Shown here one piece after another: positions 24,761 to 35,201 of a stretch of 64,000 nucleotides of DNA. Positions within the stretch are counted from its first letter, which is position 1. Each line of letters opens with the position of its first letter. The stretch is taken from positions 310,001 to 374,000 of the forward strand of contig NZ_CCVW01000003.1 in NCBI RefSeq assembly GCF_000756815.1. Reading direction: 5' to 3'. The position numbers were made by a program, and so were the translations under genes. This DNA comes from Legionella massiliensis (GTDB taxonomy: Bacteria; Pseudomonadota; Gammaproteobacteria; Legionellales; Legionellaceae). A model generated the notes under the pieces. The model ran no database searches. It was not told the origin of the DNA and saw only the letters and a program-made list of their open reading frames with translations.

Positions 24761-27004
24761 CTAAGCCCCACTTGGAGACGCGATGATTCTCTCGTTGACC
24801 TCATCAGGAAGCAAACGAAACATCTCCGGTAAGATAGGCATTTCAACTTCAATCCCTTGGATGAATGTTTCCAGCTCAAACCACAACTCTGAATTTTGCT
24901 CTAGGCTAGCCTGAATTCTTTCGAGAGAAGCTAAGACAAAGGCATGCATGGCGGGATCTTTACACTGTAATAAGGACATATTTAAAGCCTCAAGTTGATG
25001 CTCTAATAAAAGTCGACTCTCTAATAGTTTACTTAGCTTAGGATCGTCGCAACTATGTTCTATTAATTTTAACAGTGCAAAAATAGTATCGTATCTCAAT
25101 TGTATAGATAGAGGCTGAATAGAACTCAGACAACTTAGGGCGTCTAGGGTAGAACTAAGATCAAAGAACCCTATAATCTTGAAAAGAGCTCCCACGATCT
25201 CTTTCTGCACATTTTCATCTCTAGTAGTATTCGCAATTTGAGTGAAAATCGACCAGCCATCTTCAGTGTTTGAGCTAAAATGCCGAGCTTTGATACCCCT
25301 TATTATTTGTTCCATGCAATATTTAATAACAAAAGGATGACTGTTTTTAGGAATAACTAAGCGACTTAATGTGCTCAACGGAATACCAGCTTGGTCAATA
25401 ACTACAGCATGATAAACACTGGGGCGCAACTCGTTTGGAACTGTGGTTATACGAGTCAAAGCTTCACGAGCAGCGTCTTGTGCATCCGGGTAGAGTTCGT
25501 TTTCTGCGATATCGAGCAAAGGCTGGGTTAGTGAGGCAGGAATATCAACCATATCTTCTATGATGGTGCAGGCCTTAGCTCGTAAAGATTGATCCTCTGA
25601 CTGTAAACAAGCTATCCATTCTTCTAAGAAATCTAACTTAAGCTTAGTATTTCTCGTCAATGATAAAAAATTATTTAAAACCTTAGCAGGAGAGTAACCA
25701 ATTTCAAATTCTTCAAGCGATTTGATCAATACAGCTAGAAGTTCTTTACTCATGCCGTCCGGTATTATTGCTGAAACCAAAACCTTTCCTAGAGCTTGAC
25801 TAACCGAGCCATTTGGTTCAATTGAATAGAGGTCGATGAGCAACTGGCATCGCTCTGAAGAAAGCAAACGGCCTTGCATAGATGCAGCTAGAAGCCGTAA
25901 GGCATAAGCTTTTAGTACTGGAGAGTCTATGCTAAGCATAGTGAAAAGAGTGGATACTATCTCCTGAGACTGAGGCTCAGAAAAATTAAGCTTCTCCATT
26001 AGCAGGAATAGGTTTGTCGCAGAATCTGCTTGGGCTATCAGTTCACTAGGTTCAAGTTCTTTATAAGTTTGCAAGAGCGCGAGGCATTTTTCTTGCAACT
26101 TAGCATGAACTTCGATTGGCAAAAGAGGGGATTTAGAACGCAATTGTGTTAATAACCTCACTGCAGAGTTTAGTCGTTCATGATCTCTACTATCCAATTC
26201 GTCTAGCAAAAACTGAATTAACTCTTCACGAACGATGGCTAAGATATCCTGACGAAACAGAACCTTATCTATATATTTAACCTCTTTATGGTCACGCAAA
26301 GTTTTGAGAAGATGCTGAGCTACTGTTTCTAAACATCTAGTAGGTATTCTTATTTCACTTAAAATACTACGATAAATGTAATTGCTATCTTTGTTTTTTC
26401 CTGTTTCGCATTTTGTAATTAAGGCCTTGATAATTGCTTCTTGCTCTGTATCGGATAAGGTAGGAAAGGTACCCTGCAATGACCTTATATCTTCCAATTC
26501 CTCACCTAATCTATCCATAACAGCCTTACGGCTAGTTTCTGGAATAATAAAGCGCCCAATATTGAACATTCCTTGTGTATCGAGCCATGCATTGATGACG
26601 CTGTCTCTTTTATCCCTGCTATGCAGACTCAAAGGAAGCAGGATGTATTTCGCTATAACTTCCGACTCTAGCAGTAATTTTTTATCAAAAGAAAAGCGAT
26701 AGTAATGAAAAAAAGCCATAAGACAGGCTTTTAAGGCATTGGGCTTTCGCGGATTATCCTGGCTTCGATAGTAGTCCTCAATTAATTTAAACAGCTCTTC
26801 AAGAGATGTTTTATCGGTTAATTGCGCTTTAAAAACTAGTATTTCCCTAATCTCGGGAGCAAAAAGTGTTTGGCCTTTAGGGAGGCGGGCAAGATAGGTT
26901 TGAAGTAGTTCCTTTAATACAACTAAGGGTTGAGGGCATTGATTGTCATTTAATTGTACCGCAACAATGGTTTGTAGCATTTTTCGAAAATCGCTGTAAC
27001 GCAT
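24761..27004 (-). CDS. Large alpha-helical HEAT/ARM-like repeat protein, putative effector
   Basis: 747 residues, no recognised catalytic domain, no signal peptide and no membrane segment. The sequence is almost wholly amphipathic helices in pairs of about 35-45 residues (for example LKAYALRLLAASMQGRLL and LYPDAQDAAREALTRI), as in HEAT or armadillo superhelices used as protein-binding scaffolds. TATAAT about 35 bp before ATG 27004 is a likely -10. The preceding gene on the strand is another giant eukaryotic-like protein, 97 bp away. A translocated effector is a reasonable guess in Legionella, but nothing here proves it. Confidence 0.7.
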   Translation of the reverse strand: MRYSDFRKMLQTIVAVQLNDNQCPQPLVVLKELLQTYLARLPKGQTLFAPEIREILVFKAQLTDKTSLEELFKLIEDYYRSQDNPRKPNALKACLMAFFHYYRFSFDKKLLLESEVIAKYILLPLSLHSRDKRDSVINAWLDTQGMFNIGRFIIPETSRKAVMDRLGEELEDIRSLQGTFPTLSDTEQEAIIKALITKCETGKNKDSNYIYRSILSEIRIPTRCLETVAQHLLKTLRDHKEVKYIDKVLFRQDILAIVREELIQFLLDELDSRDHERLNSAVRLLTQLRSKSPLLPIEVHAKLQEKCLALLQTYKELEPSELIAQADSATNLFLLMEKLNFSEPQSQEIVSTLFTMLSIDSPVLKAYALRLLAASMQGRLLSSERCQLLIDLYSIEPNGSVSQALGKVLVSAIIPDGMSKELLAVLIKSLEEFEIGYSPAKVLNNFLSLTRNTKLKLDFLEEWIACLQSEDQSLRAKACTIIEDMVDIPASLTQPLLDIAENELYPDAQDAAREALTRITTVPNELRPSVYHAVVIDQAGIPLSTLSRLVIPKNSHPFVIKYCMEQIIRGIKARHFSSNTEDGWSIFTQIANTTRDENVQKEIVGALFKIIGFFDLSSTLDALSCLSSIQPLSIQLRYDTIFALLKLIEHSCDDPKLSKLLESRLLLEHQLEALNMSLLQCKDPAMHAFVLASLERIQASLEQNSELWFELETFIQGIEVEMPILPEMFRLLPDEVNERIIASPSGA

Positions 27005-27101
27005 TCTTTATTTCCATTAATAAAACATAGTGCGCGAAATTATATCCTATCTGTGAATAGAATTGACCTTGGGCAATCCCAGAAACCGCGTTTCTCAATG
27101 A

Positions 27102-30100
27102 TTAAGAGAGCGACTGACCTCTAGCATGGGCATTTGAAGGTGCAGCCTTAGGATGAGTATCCGCTTGCTTAACATTGAACATAGAAAAATTGGGTAAAAA
27201 TGAGGAGCTTGTCGATGGTTCAGCTTGCAAGAGAGTCGCTAATTCGGGCAAATCAAGCTTTTGAGCCAGAGTAACGAGAGTTTGACGAAAGTCCCTAGCA
27301 GAAGAGTTCTTATTAGGTTGAGCTGCGGCAATAATATTCGCTTTTGTAACCCGTAGAGTCTCTGTTGCAGGGCAGCTATTCCTAATACATTCTTTATGAG
27401 CAAGAACAATCATCAAAATCACTCGCAAGGCTTCATCAGGCAAGTCTGCAAGTTGCTGAGGACTTTGCAAGAGCTTGGTTAGTTGAGATGGCTCTTGCTG
27501 GCGTGGATTCTGTTTAGCATGATAATGAGGACAAAATTTGACTTTAATCCCTGCTGAGTAAAAGGCATAGGCAAGGGGATTTGTAGTTGCATGGATTGAA
27601 ACCTTATTCGCATCAACCCTCAGATCCCAAGGTGAAGTCATTACCTCGGTTGAAATTTTGATACCAAGATCAGCAAAACGCATTAAAGGATGAACGTCGG
27701 CACCAAGAGGAAGCTCTAAATTGGGGATAGGCGGATAAAAGGTTTCGTTAACAGCAAAATAGACTTGGTTGTTACAGATGCCTATCCAAACCTTATCGCC
27801 GCTATGAATTGGCTTTGTATAAGGCAACTCAAGCTGTTTTCCTGCGTCATCCAGGTATTTGATATGCCCTGTTGCACAATCAAGAGCAAGGGAGGTAGCG
27901 GTGCTACCGGGCAAACAAGGGTCTCCATCTAAGCCCTTGTCCCAGGTTAAACCAATCAGCAGTTTTCGATGCTCTCCTGCATCGAAAACACGCACCTCAA
28001 ATAAACCTTGGGTTCCTATGTGTTCCTTAGGATCGACAACAGAGCAGATACGTTGAGTTGTAGTTAAGTTTAGTGGTCTAAACTGGATACCTCGGGCTCG
28101 GAGTTCTTCTTCACCTAAGGATTGCACTAAATTGAGATTTGGCACCCCCGCTGGTGCGTAATAGGCCACGCCACTATTTGCTGGAAGCGCTAAGAAGACA
28201 GCATCCTTATTCAGAGGAGCGCCAGCTTTGAAGGGGGCAGGCATGCTCATTATTGAAAGCTTATGGCTTTCTACAATTCCGACAAAATCATGTGTTCTGA
28301 GACTAGATTTAAATTGTCGGCGCACTACCGGTGCTTGCAAAACATTAGGCTGAAATGCTGCGCTATCCATCCACTCACATAAAAAATTTAAGCTAGGTGA
28401 AACCGGAAACTGCTGTTGGCTGCCATCATAGAAAAGCGTATGCCGCGGATTCCTAAATATTAAGGACGTAAAATGGCTTTGATAGAGGGACTTATATGAG
28501 AGGCGAGCAGCTTGTTCCTGGCCATTCCAGGCAAAAGTGGAGAGATGATCCAGGCAGTACTGTAGCTTATTCAGGCCTTGTTCAGTTCCATACTCCTTCT
28601 GTTGAATCATTCTGACTACAATCGCTTCCAGTTTAGAAACAATAGCTTTGGCTGTGCCTGGTGAAAGCGATGTGGGGCAAGCAGGCAGTACATCCTGCAA
28701 AAATAGCTCTTCACTAGCCTTGGACCAGATTGCTTGCAGTTTATTATCTATAGGATCCTTGATGTTTAACCAAGAACTAAAATCAGACATAACCAGCATT
28801 ATTAGGATATAGCGATAAGCATCATTTTCTTGGATATAGCTTTTAGGTATGGCTTGCAAGAGAAATGATGACATTTTACGAACACTGTAGTCGAAAATGA
28901 ATCTTGAGCGCATGGTGTTATTTTGCAAAGCCATCCGCACAGTAACAAGGGTCATAGCTAAGAGGACCTTTAGATTGAACTTGCTATTATTGCTAGCAAC
29001 TCTGCCATCCAGTTGTTTGCCGATATCGGCTTCTATCAAGCGTTGTTGGACTTGTTGTAAGAGTTCATAATCACCGCTTTGTTCTATTCCCTGTAAAACC
29101 GCTGCAATGAGTAGCATCCGCTGAATCCAAAATGCACTCCGGGTTGCGGAAGCTGGATCTGGTATTGAAGTAGGGCCTGATACTTGGGGAACAAGAAGCT
29201 CAATACAATGACTAAGCAGATAAATGGTTTGTACTTTTTCCTTCTTTGTCGCGCTTAGGAAAAAACGCCATAAACCATCTACAGCATTTTTATGCATGGT
29301 ACTACTGCCATGGCAAGTGAGCCCAGAAATTAAGCCGGGTACTTGCTCTATCTTATAGTTATTTTTCTCTTGTGATCTGATTTGAGCTAGGGCTTGAAGG
29401 CTAGGGGAAAGCTCTATTATTTTTTTTGTGCCATTGTGGGTACCTGCTTTCCAAAGTTCAGAAAAGAGGGTCATAAATGCTGGTGAATGTGACCAGCCAT
29501 GCTTTATTTTGGCTGCGAGTTTAGGGTCATTTAATTGGGTAGTTTGAGCGCCAACTAGTAAAAAGAGCTGGGCAAGCATACGACGATGAACGACATGGCG
29601 CTCAATACCTGAGGCTAACTCAGTTGTCAGCTTCCGTGCTGAAGGGCAGAAGCGAAACTGTAAAGGATTATTCGAACCAATTTCTTGGGGATTAATAATA
29701 TAGATGCTGTCAATTGAGGGATAAAAAACCAAATCCTGAGACAGATAGTCTATTTCATCGCAGATACTAGTCATTAAATCAATAATCTGAGACATGTTGG
29801 GCTGAGCCTTATACTGTTCCAATAATTGCCTTAATTTGACTGGGGTTTCAGACTGTATTTTCTTTGGAACGTAGACCTTGGCTGTGGGGATATTGAGCTC
29901 CTCTAACATCTGATCCCATTGTTGGCTGGTTTGATGTTCTGGAGGCGAAGAGGGTTGAGCAACTGGACTAGCTTGAGTTAGGCCATCAATATGCTTACTA
30001 AAAAACACCCATACCTCATCGTTGTCTTTTATACCCAGAGCGCTTAAAAATGCACGGGCTTTTTCTGCGTTGCCTAAGTTACTATCATTCCTCAGAAAGC

Positions 30101-30455
30101 GGATAAAGAGTTGTAAGGGTTTATATTCCACTCTAATCTCTATTTCAGGTGAAATGCATTCAATGAGTTGGATTAAATCTGAATAGGGGCGAAGATGAAG
30201 GGACTGACCACTTAAGTCAATGCGTTTTAGTCCTTTAGGAAGAGATCGAAATAATTCTTTTAATTCAGCGAGGCTTTTATCGCCAGGAAAATTCCAGCTT
30301 AAATCCAAATCAGTGATGGTTTCTGAAATAGTGATCAAGGTTGCTAATAAATCTGCATGCGCCACAGCATAAAAGTCAGTTTGACTTAGATCAAGGGATG
30401 TATCTGTGTTAGAGAGAGCAATAATCTTGTTGATTATGATTTCGATTGAGAGCAT
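27102..30455 (-). CDS. Giant SPRY-domain protein with LRR-like N-terminus, putative effector
   Basis: 1117 residues. Residues about 15-110 hold leucine-rich-repeat-like segments (TDLDLSWNFPGDKSLAEL, LKRIDLSGQSL). A long helical middle follows. At about 815-940 is an SPRY-like beta domain: GLFEVRVFDAG, LLIGLTWDKG, SLALDCATGHIKYLD, GDKVWIGICNNQVYFAVNE and ADVHPLMRFADLGIKI, in the order of SPRY/B30.2 strands. The tail is Ser/Pro-rich. SPRY domains are eukaryotic protein-interaction modules, often in ubiquitin-ligase adaptors. Possibly cotranscribed with the next gene (97-bp gap). Host-directed function is inferred. Confidence 0.75.
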   Translation of the reverse strand: MLSIEIIINKIIALSNTDTSLDLSQTDFYAVAHADLLATLITISETITDLDLSWNFPGDKSLAELKELFRSLPKGLKRIDLSGQSLHLRPYSDLIQLIECISPEIEIRVEYKPLQLFIRFLRNDSNLGNAEKARAFLSALGIKDNDEVWVFFSKHIDGLTQASPVAQPSSPPEHQTSQQWDQMLEELNIPTAKVYVPKKIQSETPVKLRQLLEQYKAQPNMSQIIDLMTSICDEIDYLSQDLVFYPSIDSIYIINPQEIGSNNPLQFRFCPSARKLTTELASGIERHVVHRRMLAQLFLLVGAQTTQLNDPKLAAKIKHGWSHSPAFMTLFSELWKAGTHNGTKKIIELSPSLQALAQIRSQEKNNYKIEQVPGLISGLTCHGSSTMHKNAVDGLWRFFLSATKKEKVQTIYLLSHCIELLVPQVSGPTSIPDPASATRSAFWIQRMLLIAAVLQGIEQSGDYELLQQVQQRLIEADIGKQLDGRVASNNSKFNLKVLLAMTLVTVRMALQNNTMRSRFIFDYSVRKMSSFLLQAIPKSYIQENDAYRYILIMLVMSDFSSWLNIKDPIDNKLQAIWSKASEELFLQDVLPACPTSLSPGTAKAIVSKLEAIVVRMIQQKEYGTEQGLNKLQYCLDHLSTFAWNGQEQAARLSYKSLYQSHFTSLIFRNPRHTLFYDGSQQQFPVSPSLNFLCEWMDSAAFQPNVLQAPVVRRQFKSSLRTHDFVGIVESHKLSIMSMPAPFKAGAPLNKDAVFLALPANSGVAYYAPAGVPNLNLVQSLGEEELRARGIQFRPLNLTTTQRICSVVDPKEHIGTQGLFEVRVFDAGEHRKLLIGLTWDKGLDGDPCLPGSTATSLALDCATGHIKYLDDAGKQLELPYTKPIHSGDKVWIGICNNQVYFAVNETFYPPIPNLELPLGADVHPLMRFADLGIKISTEVMTSPWDLRVDANKVSIHATTNPLAYAFYSAGIKVKFCPHYHAKQNPRQQEPSQLTKLLQSPQQLADLPDEALRVILMIVLAHKECIRNSCPATETLRVTKANIIAAAQPNKNSSARDFRQTLVTLAQKLDLPELATLLQAEPSTSSSFLPNFSMFNVKQADTHPKAAPSNAHARGQSLS

Positions 30456-30537
30456 TAATTCGTTCCTGGATTAAAAACGGGCGGCACATTATCATGTTGA
30501 TCATATTTAATCCAGCATTGTGGGGTAGCTAAAGCCC

Positions 30538-30674
30538 CCGCTGCCATTAAGTTAAGGAAGGTATTGTCATTCCCGCGAAGGCGGGAAACTATTTCTTGCT
30601 AAGCAGAGTGCCAATGTAGAAATGGTTTACCTCCTTCGCGGGAATGACAAATACCCTTAACTTAATGGCAGCGG
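30538..30674. repeat. MITE-like element, family 1, with 9-bp target duplication
   Basis: Inverted ends CCGCTGCCATTAAGTTAAGG (30538-30557) and its complement ending at 30674. CTAAAGCCC occurs on both sides (30529-30537 and 30675-30683), a perfect 9-bp target duplication. Interior palindrome TGTCATTCCCGCGAAGGCGG as at 991-1125, in the opposite orientation. Followed at 30700-30732 by half of a CTCATCCGCCC-type palindrome. Confidence 0.85.
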
Positions 30675-30744
30675 CTAAAGCCCATAGGGGCGAAGGGAAT
30701 TTAGGGAGAAGGTGCCCGAAGGGCGGATGAGGGTTCTTAAACCC

Positions 30745-31086
30745 TTAAGTCTTCTTCACAAATTCTGATTTTAATTTCATTGGGCCAATGCCATCAATCT
30801 TACAATCAATATCATGATCACCAGAAACCAGTCTAATATTCTTAACCTTCGTACCTACCTTTACGACAAGTGATGAACCCTTTACCTTCAAATCTTTTAT
30901 AACCGTAACCGTATCACCATCTTGTAAAAGATTACCGTTCGCATCTTTGATGACTAATCCTGTGTCATCCATCGTTTCAGTTGAGTTTTTTGTCCATTCA
31001 TGAGCACATTCAGGGCAAATATAAAGTTCACCATCTTCATAGGTATATTCTGAATTACACTGTGGGCATTGTGGGAGCTTAGTCAT
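30745..31086 (-). CDS. yjdM: YjdM/PhnA-family zinc-ribbon protein
   Basis: 113 residues from ATG 31086, preceded by AAGGA; the 43 residues that can be read further upstream are not typical of the family. The N-terminal zinc ribbon has CPQC and CPEC pairs (about residues 7 and 25), and the C-terminal PhnA domain has [17 protein letters not shown] and [21 protein letters not shown]. Despite the old name, no direct role in phosphonate breakdown is established for this family. Cytosolic. Monocistronic. Confidence 0.92.
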   Translation of the reverse strand: MTKLPQCPQCNSEYTYEDGELYICPECAHEWTKNSTETMDDTGLVIKDANGNLLQDGDTVTVIKDLKVKGSSLVVKVGTKVKNIRLVSGDHDIDCKIDGIGPMKLKSEFVKKT

Positions 31087-31585
31087 TAAGTTGTCCTTAA
31101 ACGGTTTAAAATTTGCGATTATATACCCTTTCCCAATAGGGTTTCGACATATTAGACTCCTACCAGACTTATTAGTTATTTTGTAGTGACCTAGAATGTT
31201 GGTTTTCAGAATCACTAATCATTGTCGCAATAGATTCTAGAGCACGATTAAGTCCACTCTTCGTGAAATATATATTTTATACAGCAGACTAAGCCCATTA
31301 ATGAAATGCTCATCAATTATTTTATTATTCGGGAGTTCACCAGCCCAGACCAATTTAAGACGCGTTGAATTTTAGGAATGAGTCATTCCAGTTTTAACCT
31401 AATGAATCATCCCTCCCACTAATCTCATTCCATCATGGAATAGCCCATGAAAACAATTCACTGTTAATCTATGCTCAATTCAATTTATATTTGCTCGGGC
31501 AACATGCTCGTGATTGTGACAGATTTTGTTTTCCTACCCCTTTTCACTAATACGATAACCATTTAGTAAATTTGGAACAATTTTA
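31087..31585. other. AT-rich gap without a gene
   Basis: Divergent promoter region of about 500 bp between yjdM and an unknown gene. It is AT-rich with no palindromic repeat of the families seen elsewhere, and no reading frame worth calling. The likely promoter of the 31586 gene lies in 31480-31570, but I cannot pick a convincing -35/-10 pair. Confidence 0.4.
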
Positions 31586-33550
31586 ATGAAAAATAAGAGA
31601 TCGATTGATTCCTTCAACCCAGCAAACACATTCAATGAGATAGTCAGATTAGCAGACGAACTTTGCACTGGATTAGCCCTATCCTGTACAAAAAACACCA
31701 GGGCACCCTATCCATCTAAATTCCAATCTTTAGTTGAGGATAGTGGCAAGAAAGTTACTATCATCGTCTCATGTGAAGTAGAGATTCCGAATAATACAAG
31801 AGCATGGATCCAGAGCACTGCAAAGGAATTTTTTACTAAAGCAGCCAAAAAAAACATGGGGTATAAAGCTGATAAAAAACCAAAAATCCCTGTGATTACA
31901 ATTGAAACTGATCTCAAAAAGGTTCTCAACATTTCAGATAAAAAAACGTCTGACGAACGAATTGTGTTTCAATTTTCCAGCAATTTAATGGCTTTAAGTG
32001 ACAATAATTCTTTGATTGAAGCAATACAGCCTAAGCCTTATTTGAATGAAAAAATAGTATTTTTACGTGCTTATCTTATAGATAAAGTACTATTTCATGA
32101 TGAATTTAAAAAGCTTTTCCCTTTTATTGACTATTCGCAGCCTATGTTCTCTATTTTAAATCAGCTAATGAGTTTCCTAGAAGCTGAATATTGTAAAATA
32201 AAATCTGAGGATAAGGCTGGCTTCATCACACTTACTAATAGAATGAACCAATTCATAATTGGTAAATATTCAAGGAAAAGTTATTTAACATCGGATTTTG
32301 CGAAACTTGAGATAGCAGATGAGATAAATACCTTACGAGTGGATGTAGATTTTTACTTGAAATTAATCGAAGAAAAGATAAAGGAAAATAAACTTTCCCC
32401 TATTAAAGCTTGGAACTTGTACTCAAGTTGTTTCAGCCTTTTTGAAGATGCATTAGACTCATTTGAGGAATAATTACCTCTCTATAAACAGTTATTCGCG
32501 CGCGGTCAAACAGTCATTGTTTTGCTTAATAAAATTTCAGAAGCATTCTTAGAAATCGATGAAACTTCTCAACAATTATTAATGGGAAAGGAACACGCAG
32601 AAAACTTAATAATAACTCATCAAGTTTCAACTTTTTTACATAATATAGAAAATCATTTTAAAGAGGGGGATGAGATTGAGCAAATTTACACATTAAATAG
32701 AAAAACCCTCACAAATGCTTGCGCCTCTTTGAAGATAAAACTTGAGTTGCTATCCATTCAGTCGAAACCGAGTTATACAGTACCTATATCCTTATCTTCT
32801 GTTCCCCAATCCCATTCCTCTTCTGTCTTTCCTCAAGACAATAGCAGTTCTGTTGATAATACAAATAAAACTACTACGGCCCTCTCTTTATCATCTTCTA
32901 AAAACTCCTCAGAAACTATCCAAACTTATTCATCTCGATTTTTTGCTGAAGAAACACTACCGAATAAAGATGATGTTACTGCTGAATATAAAAGCAGGGC
33001 AAAACAACAAATAGAAGCGGCTAACAAACGGTTAGAACAACATCGAAATCGTGCGAGTTCAGAAACACATAGCAACGAACATCAGAATACCGTTGCAACA
33101 TATCCTTCTGAACAAACCTCACTTTCCTTAAGGGTTCAATATAACAGCCAAGAGATTGATATTTCAGCATATTGCTTAAATAATACCAGTAACTTATATA
33201 TTAGTTTGGATATTGAAATAGAGCCTAAAGAAGAATTTGATCTTTTTAAGGAAGTTGCGTTAAGGCAAAAAATTCTAACGCAAGACAGTCTTGGTCAAAA
33301 TGGGATAAAAATATATGGCCTGAATTGCCTAAGTGTAAAATGCAAGCAAGCTGGGGGCCGACGCTTAATTTTTCTTAGTCACAAAATTGTAGGAACTGAT
33401 GATTACATTTACTTACCCTATGAGATAGTCTCACATGTCAAATACGAGCGGTTACTCAATAATAAACAGGAATTAAGAACGCTTATAAACAACATAAGAG
33501 AAAAAAACAGTGTCACTTCAATTCCATCGATTACATTATTAAATAACTGA
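31586..33550 (+). pseudogene. Hypothetical gene interrupted by an in-frame TAA
   Basis: ATG 31586 opens 295 codons to TAA at 32471-32473. The same frame then stays open without a break to 33550, another 358 codons. The second part has only a TTG at 32522 with no ribosome site, and its first ATG comes 20 codons later. One gene of about 655 codons split by a nonsense codon is therefore the simplest reading. Neither half is recognised. The first half is mixed alpha/beta; the second has a helical start, a Ser/Thr/Gln-rich linker (about 90-200 of that part) and a globular end. It could also be two genes. Confidence 0.5.
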
Positions 33551-33567
33551 CGTTAAATATGTAACCT

Positions 33568-33927
33568 CTTTGTACGGGACAAAAAATGTGAAATCTCAGA
33601 GAAAACTCGAATTCCCGCGGCTTGACCGCGGGATCTGCCTGTGGCTAAAGATACATAGACCCCGCGGTCAAGCCCATAGGTATCTACACAAGTGTCTGTA
33701 ATAAGGTCACGTCCTTCCTTGTTTCAACATTACGTCATCCAGAGCGCAGCGAAGGATCTCCGGGATTAGCACCGTGCCACATTCAGGAGATCCTTCGCTG
33801 CGCTCTGGATGACGTGGCTTAGGGGGGCAGGGCTCATCTATTACAGACACTTGTGTAGATACCTATGGGTCAAGCCGCGGGGATTCGGAGCTAGTTAGTG
33901 GATTTCTATGTTTTGTCCCGTACAAAG
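33568..33927. repeat. Nested composite repeat: family 3 MITE > REP pair > family B > family A
   Basis: Outer ends CTTTGTACGGGACAAAA (33568-33584) and its complement (33911-33927), flanked by ATGTAACCT (33559-33567) and ATGTAATCT (33928-33936), an 8-of-9 target duplication. Inside is a REP core at 33612-33630 and an inverted second REP that is split at TCAAG (33668-33672 and 33870-33874) by a family B element, 33673-33869. That element in turn contains a family A palindrome at 33732-33815. It fills most of the 33551-34040 gap. Confidence 0.85.
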
Positions 33928-34040
33928 ATGTAATCTAGTGTATAAGACGAATATTTTCCTAAAAATTATATGGTTATTTATTTGCTTTGCTGTGCAAATA
34001 TCCTACTATTTTAAGTAGAAGGGATTATTAAGGGGAAAAC

Positions 34041-35180
34041 GTGCGGATACTAATACTCGCTGCATGTTTTTACATTAACTCAGTTTTCGCGGATGTAATA
34101 GTTGGTTTTTCAGCTTACGAAAACGGTGATTACACAACTGCTTATCCTCATCTCATACAGGCTGCAAAAGACGGCAATAATGATGCAATGTATGTGCTTG
34201 GGCGAATGTATCAATATGGCTATGGTGTCAATAAAGATACCTCTAAAGCTGCTGATTGGTACCGTAAGGCAGCCGATAAGAACAATGCCTTGGCAGAATT
34301 AAGTTTGGGATTTCTTTACGATAATGGTGAGGGAGTCAAACGTGATTTGCGTCAGGCTTTTGATTGGTACATGAAGGCGGCCAAACAGGGTAATCCAATT
34401 GCCCAAAGAAATATTGGCCTCATGTATGCGGTTGGTGATGGGGTAACACAAGATGACCCTAAATCTTATGAGTGGTTTAAAAAATCCGCAGAACAAGGTT
34501 ATGCAAGGGCTCAGGTTAATCTCGCTTATCAATATATGATGGGTGTCGGAACCAGCAAGAATGTGGAACAAGCTCAGTACTGGTACCAAAAAGCGGCTGA
34601 GCAAGGCGATGCAAAGGGTCAATATAGTCTTGCACTTTTATACACAGGCAAATACGGGGTTGCTCCCGATCAACGCGCAGCAACCTATTGGTTTACAAAT
34701 GCCGCCAATCAAGGACATAAAAATGCTCAGGCTTATCTAGCCTATCAATACCTCAATGGCTTAGGTGTAGATGCTGATGCACAGAAAGCAGCATATTGGT
34801 ATCAGGCTTCGGCAGAACAGGGCAATAATATTGCTCAGGAAGAGCTAGGGCAACTGTTTCTGACAGGTCAGGGTGTTGATAAAGATTATGAGCAAGCAGC
34901 CTTTTGGTTTGGAAAATCAGCAGAGCGGGGTAATCCTCTTGCTCAAGGCAAATTAGGCTATTTGTATATGGCAGGCTTAGGTGTTGGTAAAGACTTACCT
35001 AAGGCTTATGCTTGGTTAAAAATCGCTGCTCAAAATAAAAATGAGCAGGCCGCTAAAGAGCTATCGCAACTTGAACCGACCTTAAGCCTGGAGGATGTTC
35101 AAGCAGGCGATGCTTATTTTAATCAATTGAAATCTAAAATACCTGCTCCTGGTTCTGAGAATGAAGAGGACGATGATTAG
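34041..35180 (+). CDS. Exported Sel1-repeat protein, LpnE-like
   Basis: 379 residues from GTG 34041 (AAGGGG 5 bp upstream). A short Sec signal peptide (RILILAACFYINSVFA) is followed by about eight Sel1-like repeats of 36 residues, with AxxWYxKAAxQGxxxAQxxLGxxYxxGxGVxxD visible in each, from about residue 28 to 330. The tail is acidic (GSENEEDDD). Size, signal peptide and repeat number match Legionella LpnE, a periplasmic or surface protein affecting host entry; orthology is not proven since Legionella has several Sel1 proteins. Flanked by repeats on both sides. Confidence 0.88.
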   Translation: MRILILAACFYINSVFADVIVGFSAYENGDYTTAYPHLIQAAKDGNNDAMYVLGRMYQYGYGVNKDTSKAADWYRKAADKNNALAELSLGFLYDNGEGVKRDLRQAFDWYMKAAKQGNPIAQRNIGLMYAVGDGVTQDDPKSYEWFKKSAEQGYARAQVNLAYQYMMGVGTSKNVEQAQYWYQKAAEQGDAKGQYSLALLYTGKYGVAPDQRAATYWFTNAANQGHKNAQAYLAYQYLNGLGVDADAQKAAYWYQASAEQGNNIAQEELGQLFLTGQGVDKDYEQAAFWFGKSAERGNPLAQGKLGYLYMAGLGVGKDLPKAYAWLKIAAQNKNEQAAKELSQLEPTLSLEDVQAGDAYFNQLKSKIPAPGSENEEDDD

Positions 35181-35201
35181 ATAGAACCGTGTCTTAGCAC
35201 T

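Noticed and set aside
32522-33550. Independent gene starting at TTG 32522
   Set aside because: No ribosome site, and the frame is continuous with the upstream gene apart from one TAA; treated as the second half of an interrupted gene.
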